Positions 50,916 to 59,389 of a DNA stretch of 64,000 bases are shown in pieces. The stretch is taken from the NCBI GenBank assembly GCA_046329585.1, contig JAXLUI010000002.1, forward strand, positions 868,001 through 932,000. Reading direction: 5' to 3'. Position numbers and translations under genes: made by a program. A model generated the notes under the pieces. It was not told where the DNA came from. It was given only the letters and a program-made list of their open reading frames with translations, and ran no database searches. This DNA is from DLKC01 sp002478885. GTDB lineage: Bacteria > Bacteroidota > Bacteroidia > Chitinophagales > Chitinophagaceae. Position 1 is the stretch's first letter. Each line of letters begins with the position of its first letter.

Positions 50916-52280
50916 ATGCTCAATAACACAACTGTACAACAAATAAAAGTGATATGGGACGACTACAGGCTGCAGGGTAACAAAGTGTTTGATAAAAACG
51001 GAAAAGAATTTGACAATATTGATCAAAACAGGTTAGTTGCTATCGAGGATATCAGGAAAATAATCAATACTTTTCTGGAAGGAAAGCTAGAATTACCGGA
51101 CTTCAAAACCAATTTGGACAGTTACAATAAACAGCACAATTACTGGGGCTTCACTGCAGCGAAAGGGCAAATGTTTTTTAACCTGATTACCAGATCAAGT
51201 GCAGGTGATATGAAACAGTTTGTTGACTTGATGAAAAATGTACTGAGAGAACCATCTTCTTTAGATGATGCTCTTTCAAAAATGAAGCTGCTTTTTGCCT
51301 ATGCTTTAAAATTCAGACAACAGGCTTCTGATAAAAGACTGGTGGCAAACCCAATGTCTTCGGCTTATTTTCTTTCCTATTTCTGGCAAATACACAGCTA
51401 CGAAAAGTGGCCGGTAATGTACAGTTCCATTATTACTTCATTTGAGAAGCTGAATATATGGGAGCCGCAAGCAACCGCTTATGATAACTACCGGCTTTTT
51501 TATAGCTTAAATGAGGAAATAAAAGTGATCATTGCAGGTTATGCAAAACATCCAGTTTCTAACTGGGATGTTGAACACGCCTTATGGCATTTTGCCGGCA
51601 CAGTTGCTGTTAATTCCAAACAGCCGAAACCTAAAAGAGCCAGCGAGATTAAACCCAAAGTTGAAAATGTAAATGTTGAAACCAATACGGTTGAGCTGCC
51701 AATGCTGAATGCCGGCTTTGATTTAAGTGAATACCTGATTCCAAGGGTTGCAAGGCTTGCCGAACTGGGTGGCAGCATTGACAAACCGGGTTCCTCGAAA
51801 GGACATGAATTTGAAAAACTGGTAAGTGAAACTTTGGGTCTTTTGGATTTCGAAGTCGAGGTTCTGGGTCAGGGTATGGGGCGTGAACCTGATGCAATTA
51901 TAAAATATGCTGCTGAACATATTGCTTTTATAGTGGATGCAAAAGCCTATGCAAATGGTTATACACTGGGAACTGATGACAGGGCAATAAAGGAATATAT
52001 CAGTTATCATTGCCCCAGGTTAAAACAGGCGGGATTTACGAAATTAGGCTTCATCATTGTTTCCAATTCTTTTAAATCTGACCTGAAGGAATTTATTAAT
52101 GACATAACATGGACAACTGATATTAAACGGTTCTTGCTTCTGACTACTGAAGCATTATTGCATCTTGTGGCTTATAAGACAAAAGAAAAAATTCCATTAC
52201 CACATATTGTAGAAAAACTGATATCATTTGATAGTGTAATCAACAAGGAAATGATCATTGAAGAGTTTGGAGATTATTAA
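50916..52280 (+). CDS. FokI-cleavage-domain-like endonuclease
   Basis: 454 residues. The N-terminal ~290 residues are helical and of no recognised family (NYWGFTAAKGQMFFNLITRS; SYFWQIHSYEKWPVMYSSII; a Lys/Pro-rich linker near 235). The C-terminal part resembles the FokI/AlwI cleavage domain: GHEFEKLVSETLGLLDFEVE, GREPDAIIKYAAEHIAFIVD, AKAYANGYTLGTDDRAIKEY, and a later VSNSFKSDLKEFIN. Candidate catalytic residues D326, D341 and K343 match the PD..DxK arrangement of FokI. No matching methyltransferase is seen, so it may act as a separate defence nuclease, or on modified or unmodified DNA signalled by the helical half. Confidence 0.72.
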   Translation: MLNNTTVQQIKVIWDDYRLQGNKVFDKNGKEFDNIDQNRLVAIEDIRKIINTFLEGKLELPDFKTNLDSYNKQHNYWGFTAAKGQMFFNLITRSSAGDMKQFVDLMKNVLREPSSLDDALSKMKLLFAYALKFRQQASDKRLVANPMSSAYFLSYFWQIHSYEKWPVMYSSIITSFEKLNIWEPQATAYDNYRLFYSLNEEIKVIIAGYAKHPVSNWDVEHALWHFAGTVAVNSKQPKPKRASEIKPKVENVNVETNTVELPMLNAGFDLSEYLIPRVARLAELGGSIDKPGSSKGHEFEKLVSETLGLLDFEVEVLGQGMGREPDAIIKYAAEHIAFIVDAKAYANGYTLGTDDRAIKEYISYHCPRLKQAGFTKLGFIIVSNSFKSDLKEFINDITWTTDIKRFLLLTTEALLHLVAYKTKEKIPLPHIVEKLISFDSVINKEMIIEEFGDY

Positions 52281-52295
52281 AAAAAGTTTGGAAGG

Positions 52296-52341
52296 CTTTG
52301 CGTTCGTTGCGTTTCCGTTCTTTGTGCCCTTTGCGGTAAAA
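52296..52341. repeat. family C unit at the right edge of the defence island
   Basis: ctttgcgttcgttgcgtttc then ttctttgtgccctttgcggt aaaat, directly after the FokI-like gene and before the convergent giant secreted protein. Confidence 0.65.
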
Positions 52342-52456
52342 TGAATAAACGCCAAGTCTTAATTCAAAGTAGTTTTAAAATAAAGCAAGCTTTCACCTGT
52401 TTTAGTTCTGGGGCAGACAATCCACAATCACGATATTCATTCCTTCTGGCAGAGAA

Positions 52457-55400
52457 TCAAAGCTTTTCAACCTTAAAAACCTCCCGCTTATTATCAGTCT
52501 GTATAATTAAAAAATAGAAACCCCTTTGCAATCTTGTGGTATTTATTTCACTGCCGGAACTGTTTCCGTCAACTAGCTTATCATAATATATTCTTCCCAC
52601 TAAATCGGATAGTATGATCCTGCTATTCCTGGTTGAATTAAAATCGCCCTTTACGTATAGTGTATTTTTAAAAGGGTTCGGAAAAACATTTAGTTTAGCA
52701 TCCTTAGAAAGTACAGCGTTCGAAGCGTAAAGAGCATTAAATGAGTTGCACTTTAAAATGATTTTTAAGTACCTAATTGGGCTGGTACCACAGCTGTTCA
52801 ACGCGGCTACACTTACAGAATCAGTTTTGATAAAAGCTGTCGAATAAAAAACCTTTACAGATATTGAACCTTGACCCGACAATATTGTAGCCCCTGCCGG
52901 AACTTTCCATAAATAACTGGTTGCATTTGCTACAGGATTTATTGTATAAGATATGGTATCGCCAGCACAAGTTCTATTACTTCCTTTAGAAATTACTATA
53001 GTTCCCGGCCTTGCAGGCACTTTGTTTATTACCCTGATGTATTGAGACAAGAGAAGTGTATCGTTCTTTTTGCGATAGTAGCAAATAAGTGTTGCATTAT
53101 AGATTCCGGTTTTATTATACACTACTATAGGATTCTGTTCGGTTGAAATTGAAGGGGTAGCCCCGGTAAGTACCCACTTAACTGAATCAGGAGAACCGGT
53201 TGAATAGTTGGTGAAGTGAACTTGTTGAGTTCGGCAAACAAGTGTATCAAATGTAACAAAGCCGGCATGTAAATAATCTGCACCATTTAGTACTGTAACA
53301 GATACAGTATTAGTCTTACCCAAATAAGAGATTGTCAAACTAGTCGTATCTCTGTTGTTTCCTTGAATTTCATTTTTGCTTGTATGGACAGCAACAGTTG
53401 TATCATTTATTAAGTAAGAAATCTCAGGCAAACTGCTTATATTTCTTGTGTATCCATCGTGATAGTAACCCGTTATTTCAAAACTTGTTTTTAAATTTTC
53501 CAGAACGGTAATATTGTTTGGATATATTGACAGACTATCCAATTCGCTATTTGGTTGAATATAAATACGAAGTGTGTCGAATACGTATTGATATAAAGAA
53601 TCATAGCCAACTACCATCACCCTCATTTCGCCGGAAGATTGTTGTGGAACCGTATAGTTGTAAAACAATTTATTTCCTGATGTATCAAAACTAAATGGCT
53701 CAAACACTTCATTCCCTACTACCATTTGCATTTTTTTTATAGATGCTGTTCCCCTGGCAGTTACACTAATGATGTCTCCGGGGCTAAATATTGAATTATT
53801 GGATGGTGAAAAGAATTTTACGGCCTGCGTAGCGGCAATTGCTTGCATAGATTTATTTGTCGCCGGAAATGTTAATCGTTGTGGCAAATAACCATCTACA
53901 TCAAAAAAAACCGGCACTGTTGGACTATTGATCAATGTGACGGCTTGACCATACATTTGATTATCATTCATACATCCAATATGACATATATTGTCAAGAG
54001 TGATAGAATATGGTTTTATACCCCCTTGTTGTGAAATAACCGGTACAACTCCATCATTGGCAGCTCCTTTGAATAGATCAAGTGTAGGAGCCAGCCCGTC
54101 TTCCAGCCAGTTACAATCTGGGTCATTATAGTTTTCAGTAATACGGCTTGTTAAAGCCATTGTGGGAACAAGTCGGGTATTAATCCAACTTGGGCCATTA
54201 ATATAATTATTCATGGCATCACTATTAACGCCTAAATCAACTAAAGCTGGGGAATAGGTTTTCACGAGGGGACATAAAAGAGCGCTGAGTCCTTGCGTTA
54301 TATATAGAGAAATCAGGCTAATTGCAGGACATGCTATCCCGACTCCAAAGTCTGCGAGTTGAGTGCCGGCATGCGGGGTGTTTAAAGTAATGAGCTTATG
54401 AACATCCCCCCGATAGGGAATACTATTGTAGGGATTTTGAATATAAGATCGGGAGAGAATTCCACCCATACTATGGGCTATTATGTCAACCTTGCCACAA
54501 GAGAATCCTTCTCGTAAAGCTTGCCGAATTAATAATTCTACATTTAATTTTACTACTCCATTATTTGACTTAAAACTTTCATCGTTACTTCTTTCATAAT
54601 CCGCCTTGTAAATCAATGGACTTATTGCATTATTTGTAATCCAAGGAAAACTCCTTGGATATAATCCATTTACTAATACCAGTTTTTCCTGGAACAATTG
54701 AAAGGATGTTGTATTGCCCCAAAGCCCATGTACTAATAATAGAGGAGCCCGATAAATTCGAATAGGGTATTCATATATAACAGTTCCGTTAGAAATATCG
54801 TATATCTGTATAGTAGCATCTCTGGAAAGTGATGAACCGCTTAAGTACATGGGGTGATTGTAAATAACACGTAATGTTTGAGGGTTCAGACCAACGGAAA
54901 CCGGATTATCCAAAAATCCATATATATCTTTCTGTGTACCGGCCAAATCTTCTTTAATTCGAAAGCCTACATTTTGAAAACTTTTGTTTACAAAATCAAA
55001 ATAGGTTGCCCGGCTTCCATCTGCGCATAACTTAAGTGTATCAGGATCTGAATTATCCGTGGGAGAATAGGCTAAAAAGTTATTTTCATTAAGGTAAGTA
55101 TTATAAAAAGAGATTTCTGAAGAGGCATTTGAAAAGGTATATGTTGCCCATCCCGACAAATCACAATAAATTTTGAAAAAGTAAGTGCCAGGAGCAAGTG
55201 CATATTTTACCAAGTTGGAAGAATTTCCATTGCTGCTGGTTATAGTTTCCAACTTGGTAACACTATCCTTATCATAAAAATCCAAATAAACCGGATAGCC
55301 GGAATTATTCTGTAAAGTATAATTTAATGTACTCGTCTTTGTAATTGTAATTTTCAACCAGTCGACGGCATTACCGGCTTTCAGGTAAGTAAAGCCCAGA

Positions 55401-56614
55401 TGCCCGGTATTGAGCTCATTAGTTTTTAGAACTGAAGCCTGATCTATGTTATCATTCGGTTCAATATCATTTGCGGGGGTTGCCTCAATTAAACCGCTAC
55501 TGACTGTATACACACTTGGGGAATAAGAAAGTGGTGCGACAATTAAAAAATATTTACCTGGCGCCAGCCCTTCTTTTACAAGGGTACCTGTTGTGTTACT
55601 TTTTAACACGATCGTGGTAAGCTGATTTACTCCATCGCCATCATATAATCCAAATACAATATCAACACCAAAATTATTCGAACACTGTATTTGCAGCTTT
55701 CCATCTTCGTTCACATCAACATAATACCAGTCCGCATCATCAACTAAATGATTATCATAATATGCAAGATGTCCTGTTTCGGTGCTGCCAAGGGCGAAAG
55801 GAATAGCTTGCAGTACTACGTTGTTGGGTTCTGCATCGTTAGGCTGGTTTGGCGGGGTGAAATTCGTTTCAATTTTATAAGTGGCGAAATCCGGAGTGTA
55901 GGGTATCACAGATATAAAATAGGTTCCTTTTGCTAGGCCAGCCAGTGAAAGTGTGCCGGTTGATGTTGTATAACCTATATTACCTATTTCAATTCCTGCA
56001 TCATTAAGTAAGGATAAACTTACTTTATGCCCATTCGTTGATTGCAGATTTATCTGAAGCGCCCCATCCTGATTTGTTGTTAATTGATAATAATCAATTT
56101 CATCAGGAAGATTGTTTGTCCTAAAGCCTACATGCCCTATTTTAATGTTATTTTCAGTTATAGCTATAGCCTGCATCATACTATTGTTTGGCTCAAGATC
56201 ATTTTCTGTGCCGACACTGGTAAAAGAAACATTTATTGAATAAGGATTGGAATCTATCCCTTGGCATGAATTTATTTTATAATAATAGTTACCCTGTGCC
56301 AAGCCTGAAAAAGAGATACTAACATTGCCATTTATATTTGGCTGTGTAAATAATTCCGAACCATTTTCTGAAACTAAAGTAAGCACTAGGCAACGGGTAC
56401 TTAAAGTACTAAAATCTACTGTCAACATTCCATCCGAGAGTGTTGTAACTTTCCAATAGTCTACATCATTAATGTTGCATGTTCCCTGTTCTGTAAAATT
56501 AAACGCTAACGCATTAGCAGTTGATCGCGTATCATTCGGTTCTATTTCTAACGCATATATTTTCCCAGTAAAAAACTCTGCGATAATAACTATCAATAAT
56601 GTGTAGATTCTCAT
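52457..56614 (-). CDS. giant secreted lipase-like protein with PPC repeats and T9SS sorting domain
   Basis: 1385 residues from the ATG at 56614; an upstream TTG 13 codons earlier is less likely. A signal peptide ends near FFTGKIYA. Four bacterial pre-peptidase-like (PPC) repeats follow, each opening with an EPND/EPNN motif (EPNDTRSTANAL, EPNNSMMQAIAI, EPNNVVLQAIPF, EPNDNIDQASVL). Then an alpha/beta hydrolase with LLLVHGLWGNTTSFQLFQ and nucleophile Ser715 in IIAHSMGGILS, an Ig-like stretch, a PKD domain near QVHFTNYSTGSPDSVKW, and a type A T9SS C-terminal domain (LNVFPNPFKNTLYVKGD). Probably a surface or released esterase/lipase; acyl substrate unknown. Confidence 0.85.
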   Translation of the reverse strand: MRIYTLLIVIIAEFFTGKIYALEIEPNDTRSTANALAFNFTEQGTCNINDVDYWKVTTLSDGMLTVDFSTLSTRCLVLTLVSENGSELFTQPNINGNVSISFSGLAQGNYYYKINSCQGIDSNPYSINVSFTSVGTENDLEPNNSMMQAIAITENNIKIGHVGFRTNNLPDEIDYYQLTTNQDGALQINLQSTNGHKVSLSLLNDAGIEIGNIGYTTSTGTLSLAGLAKGTYFISVIPYTPDFATYKIETNFTPPNQPNDAEPNNVVLQAIPFALGSTETGHLAYYDNHLVDDADWYYVDVNEDGKLQIQCSNNFGVDIVFGLYDGDGVNQLTTIVLKSNTTGTLVKEGLAPGKYFLIVAPLSYSPSVYTVSSGLIEATPANDIEPNDNIDQASVLKTNELNTGHLGFTYLKAGNAVDWLKITITKTSTLNYTLQNNSGYPVYLDFYDKDSVTKLETITSSNGNSSNLVKYALAPGTYFFKIYCDLSGWATYTFSNASSEISFYNTYLNENNFLAYSPTDNSDPDTLKLCADGSRATYFDFVNKSFQNVGFRIKEDLAGTQKDIYGFLDNPVSVGLNPQTLRVIYNHPMYLSGSSLSRDATIQIYDISNGTVIYEYPIRIYRAPLLLVHGLWGNTTSFQLFQEKLVLVNGLYPRSFPWITNNAISPLIYKADYERSNDESFKSNNGVVKLNVELLIRQALREGFSCGKVDIIAHSMGGILSRSYIQNPYNSIPYRGDVHKLITLNTPHAGTQLADFGVGIACPAISLISLYITQGLSALLCPLVKTYSPALVDLGVNSDAMNNYINGPSWINTRLVPTMALTSRITENYNDPDCNWLEDGLAPTLDLFKGAANDGVVPVISQQGGIKPYSITLDNICHIGCMNDNQMYGQAVTLINSPTVPVFFDVDGYLPQRLTFPATNKSMQAIAATQAVKFFSPSNNSIFSPGDIISVTARGTASIKKMQMVVGNEVFEPFSFDTSGNKLFYNYTVPQQSSGEMRVMVVGYDSLYQYVFDTLRIYIQPNSELDSLSIYPNNITVLENLKTSFEITGYYHDGYTRNISSLPEISYLINDTTVAVHTSKNEIQGNNRDTTSLTISYLGKTNTVSVTVLNGADYLHAGFVTFDTLVCRTQQVHFTNYSTGSPDSVKWVLTGATPSISTEQNPIVVYNKTGIYNATLICYYRKKNDTLLLSQYIRVINKVPARPGTIVISKGSNRTCAGDTISYTINPVANATSYLWKVPAGATILSGQGSISVKVFYSTAFIKTDSVSVAALNSCGTSPIRYLKIILKCNSFNALYASNAVLSKDAKLNVFPNPFKNTLYVKGDFNSTRNSRIILSDLVGRIYYDKLVDGNSSGSEINTTRLQRGFYFLIIQTDNKREVFKVEKL

Positions 56615-56759
56615 AAGTTTCGAGTAAGACAACTTAAATATACGCAATTGCAAAATCTGAAAATATTAAGTTCGGCGATGTAAATTGGTATAATCTTCCT
56701 GGGCTGCGACCTTTCCCGAAAAGCAATCAATTCGGGCACGGGTTTTAGTGCTGCCTGAA

Positions 56760-57062
56760 TCATGATTCGCTAGATTTTAAGATTAGCAAGAAGGAATGGT
56801 GTTTTACTGTCCTGCAAATCCTTAAATCTTTTTCATCCTGATTGCTGACAGTGGTGAATAGCAATGCAGCAGTACAAGAGTGTGATCCCGAATCGTTCCT
56901 CCCGGGACAGGCATGATCATGATAGCATCTTTGTCTGAATCAGGATTTACAGGGTTTTAAGATTAACAGGGTGGAATGGTGTTTTACTATCCTGCAAATC
57001 CTTTAATCCTTTCATCCTGATTCTGACAATGCTGAATAGCGATACAATATTACAAGAGAAGA
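56760..57062. repeat. family B and A composite repeats
   Basis: Between the giant protein and the CBS-HEPN-like gene. A family B half (aagattagcaagaagg .. tttcatcctgattgctgac), a long family A copy (56872-56912, with cccgaatcgttcctcccggg), then catgatagcatctttgtctg leading into a full family B inverted repeat at about 56930-57030. The same order recurs at 59,430-59,760. No gene in 56615-57247 otherwise. Confidence 0.75.
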
Positions 57063-57247
57063 ACACCAAAGCGATCCTTCCTGGTGCATAAAAATGCAGT
57101 ATGCGGCAATGGATTAAATACTTGCAAATCTTGTAGCTACAGACGCAAATACATGAAAGTAACGGCTCAGAAGAATTGGCGGGTTCCAGGTGATAAGTCT
57201 TAAGTTTGGTATGCTAATATTTTAGCGTCAATATAAAGCCATCGATT

Positions 57248-58159
57248 ATGGAACACCTGAAGCTGGTATTTGAGGACATTATGCAGCCGAAAATATTGTT
57301 TTACGACACGGATTATGTGCCTGCGTGTATGAAAATTTGCGACTATTTGAAAATTGACAATCTGCCTGCCATTGACGGTCGGCATTTTTTTAGATCAGAC
57401 GGAGTGTCGTTCACTCAACACGAGTTATTGCCTGAACACAAACTCTTTGTAAACAACAGGCTGTTTGACGATTATGTACTGCAGCAGTTTGCAGCCAACC
57501 GGCACGACGTCTTGTTTGTATTTGAAGAGGATGCCTTGAGAGGTGTAGTTCATCTATGTGATTATAACAGGGATATAGTGTTACAGTGTATACAAGACGA
57601 TATTTTATCTTTTGAACGTAAGCTCAGGCACCTGATTTTGCTGCATGGTTTCAGAAATGATGATATGCGAAGCTATTTTGCCTATAAAAGGGATAAGACT
57701 TCAAAGGGTAATGATAAAACATTTTACCAGGCCAAGATAGACAGCTACGATAGACGATCTGCCGAAATTGATACACTTGGGTATTTTCAGTCATTTGATT
57801 TCAGCGACTTGTTGAATTTTGCTTCCAGCGAGTTTACACAGTGTATATTCAAGGCAAAACCGTATACCTATGACGGAATTCAACGGTCAGGAGGTGATAT
57901 TCTAAGGGAACTACGCAATATTGCTATGCATGGCAAGAACCCAGTAGCGATTAATAAGGAGACTTCTGTATATTCTATTGATAGCCTAAAGAAGCTATCG
58001 CAGAGCCTGGCGGTATTGCGTGCAGAATATGCCGCAGTGTTTAACAAGATAAGGCAGCACCCGGATTATCTTCGGTCAATTGTATTAGAGAACAGAAACA
58101 AGCTGGAGATTATTCAGGATCATGAATTAAAGGCTCTAGAGTACTTTTTAGGGTTTTGA
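57248..58159 (+). CDS. probable CBS-pair plus HEPN protein
   Basis: 303 residues, no signal. The N-terminal ~110 residues have two CBS-like half-motifs, TDYVPACMKICDYLKIDNLP..IDG and DYVLQQFAANRHDVLFVFEE..LRGVVHLCD, i.e. a possible ligand-binding Bateman module. The C-terminal half is helical and contains RELRNIAMHGKN with R223 and H228 in the Rx4-6H spacing of HEPN ribonuclease domains. HEPN domains are toxins or RNases in defence and stress systems; a CBS pair would let adenine nucleotide level control it. Family name not known to me. It stands 239 bases upstream of a TIR gene, both framed by repeats. Confidence 0.6.
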   Translation: MEHLKLVFEDIMQPKILFYDTDYVPACMKICDYLKIDNLPAIDGRHFFRSDGVSFTQHELLPEHKLFVNNRLFDDYVLQQFAANRHDVLFVFEEDALRGVVHLCDYNRDIVLQCIQDDILSFERKLRHLILLHGFRNDDMRSYFAYKRDKTSKGNDKTFYQAKIDSYDRRSAEIDTLGYFQSFDFSDLLNFASSEFTQCIFKAKPYTYDGIQRSGGDILRELRNIAMHGKNPVAINKETSVYSIDSLKKLSQSLAVLRAEYAAVFNKIRQHPDYLRSIVLENRNKLEIIQDHELKALEYFLGF

Positions 58160-58240
58160 TTTGCTGTTTGGTGAACTCCGAACTATGCAGGCGGTCATGC
58201 AGGAATGAATAATAAACACAATGGTGCTAGTGATACAGTT

Positions 58241-58284
58241 GCACAAGTGAGTGATCCCGAATCGTCCCTCCCGGGCAGGCGCAC
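58241..58284. repeat. family A repeat, long form
   Basis: gcacaagtgagtgatcccga then atcgtccctcccgggcaggc gcac, between the CBS-HEPN-like and TIR genes. Confidence 0.65.
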
Positions 58285-58397
58285 GGAAGCCCAATAATAG
58301 CACAAGTGCCGGGCCCATAAAAAACATTTAATATTACCGGCGCGATAATTACACGAACTTCAGAAAAGCATTCCTCCCTTTTTAAAATATACCATCT

Positions 58398-59357
58398 ATG
58401 ACCCAGGTGTTTGTAAGTTATAGCCATAAAGACGAGGCCTATTTGCAAAAAGGAGAATTGATTGATTATTTAAAAAGTTCACTTGGCAATAAGGCCAGGT
58501 TCTGGGATGACCGGGGTATTGTAACAGGTAATTTATGGGATGAGACCATTCACAAAAACATACTCAATTCCCAGGTTGCTATTTTGCTGGTGAGTAATCA
58601 TTTTATAGAATCGGAATACATCAATAGTGTTGAAGTGCACAAGTTTTTTACTGCGACTATAAAGAAGTTTATTGTTTTCCCCATTATTGTTTCATCATGC
58701 GATCCCCAAAAAATTGACTGGCTTAAAGACCTGCAGTATATTCCTTCAGAAAAAGGCAAATCAGTGGAAACTGATTTTCCGAAGGGAGCGGCAAGACAAG
58801 CCCTTTATAAGAAAATACTGGATGACCTGGAAACGCAGATTGCTTATGTGGCAACGCCGGTGATAAGTGCAGGCCAGTCATTATCCGCCCTGGTTAATCT
58901 CATCAATGCGATTGAGTCGGAACTGTTGCTGCTTTGCGGTAAAGAAGACCTGATAAATAAGGATCACAGCCTGATGTTTGAAGGCCGGTCAACCAGTTTA
59001 TATGCAAGGCTTCGGCAACATGGGGCGCCGGACTATCTGCAGATACTGAAATTTGAAGAGCTGGAACAGCGGCTTAACCCGTTGGATTTTGTTAAGATAA
59101 CGGAGTATGACAAGATACTTAATGAACTGTACAGCAAATGGTTTGTATTGGAGGCCGGCCATAGCATAATGAACTCAAAAGGGGAAAACGATGCGATTCG
59201 TGTAGCGCAGCGTAAGATTATACTGAAGATGTTTCCCTGTTTGATTAAGATGTTGGAGTATATTAATAAGATCGGCTTTGACCTGCATGATCACTATTAC
59301 CAGATATACGAGGCAATGGGCGTGATAGACAGTACAAGGGCGATGAATAGTTTATAA
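58398..59357 (+). CDS. TIR-domain protein
   Basis: 319 residues. N-terminal TIR domain (about 1-150): TQVFVSYSHKDEAYLQKGEL, RFWDDRGIVTGNLWDETIHK, and ILLVSNHFIESEYINSVEVH with E79 in the place of the NADase catalytic Glu. The C-terminal ~165 residues are all-helical (SALVNLINAIESELLLLCGK; RVAQRKIILKMFPCLIKMLE) and not recognised. Bacterial TIR proteins deplete NAD or make cyclic ADP-ribose signals in anti-phage defence; here the C-terminal helical part would be sensor or oligomerisation domain. No Thoeris or STAND partner is adjacent. Start ATG at 58398. Confidence 0.85.
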   Translation: MTQVFVSYSHKDEAYLQKGELIDYLKSSLGNKARFWDDRGIVTGNLWDETIHKNILNSQVAILLVSNHFIESEYINSVEVHKFFTATIKKFIVFPIIVSSCDPQKIDWLKDLQYIPSEKGKSVETDFPKGAARQALYKKILDDLETQIAYVATPVISAGQSLSALVNLINAIESELLLLCGKEDLINKDHSLMFEGRSTSLYARLRQHGAPDYLQILKFEELEQRLNPLDFVKITEYDKILNELYSKWFVLEAGHSIMNSKGENDAIRVAQRKIILKMFPCLIKMLEYINKIGFDLHDHYYQIYEAMGVIDSTRAMNSL

Positions 59358-59389
59358 ATCGTTTGCATGCTTTTGGAGTTGAAGGAATT

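Noticed and set aside
58398..59357. Thoeris system
   Set aside because: A TIR gene is present but no ThsA-like or other Thoeris effector is adjacent; the neighbour has a CBS/HEPN-like layout instead.
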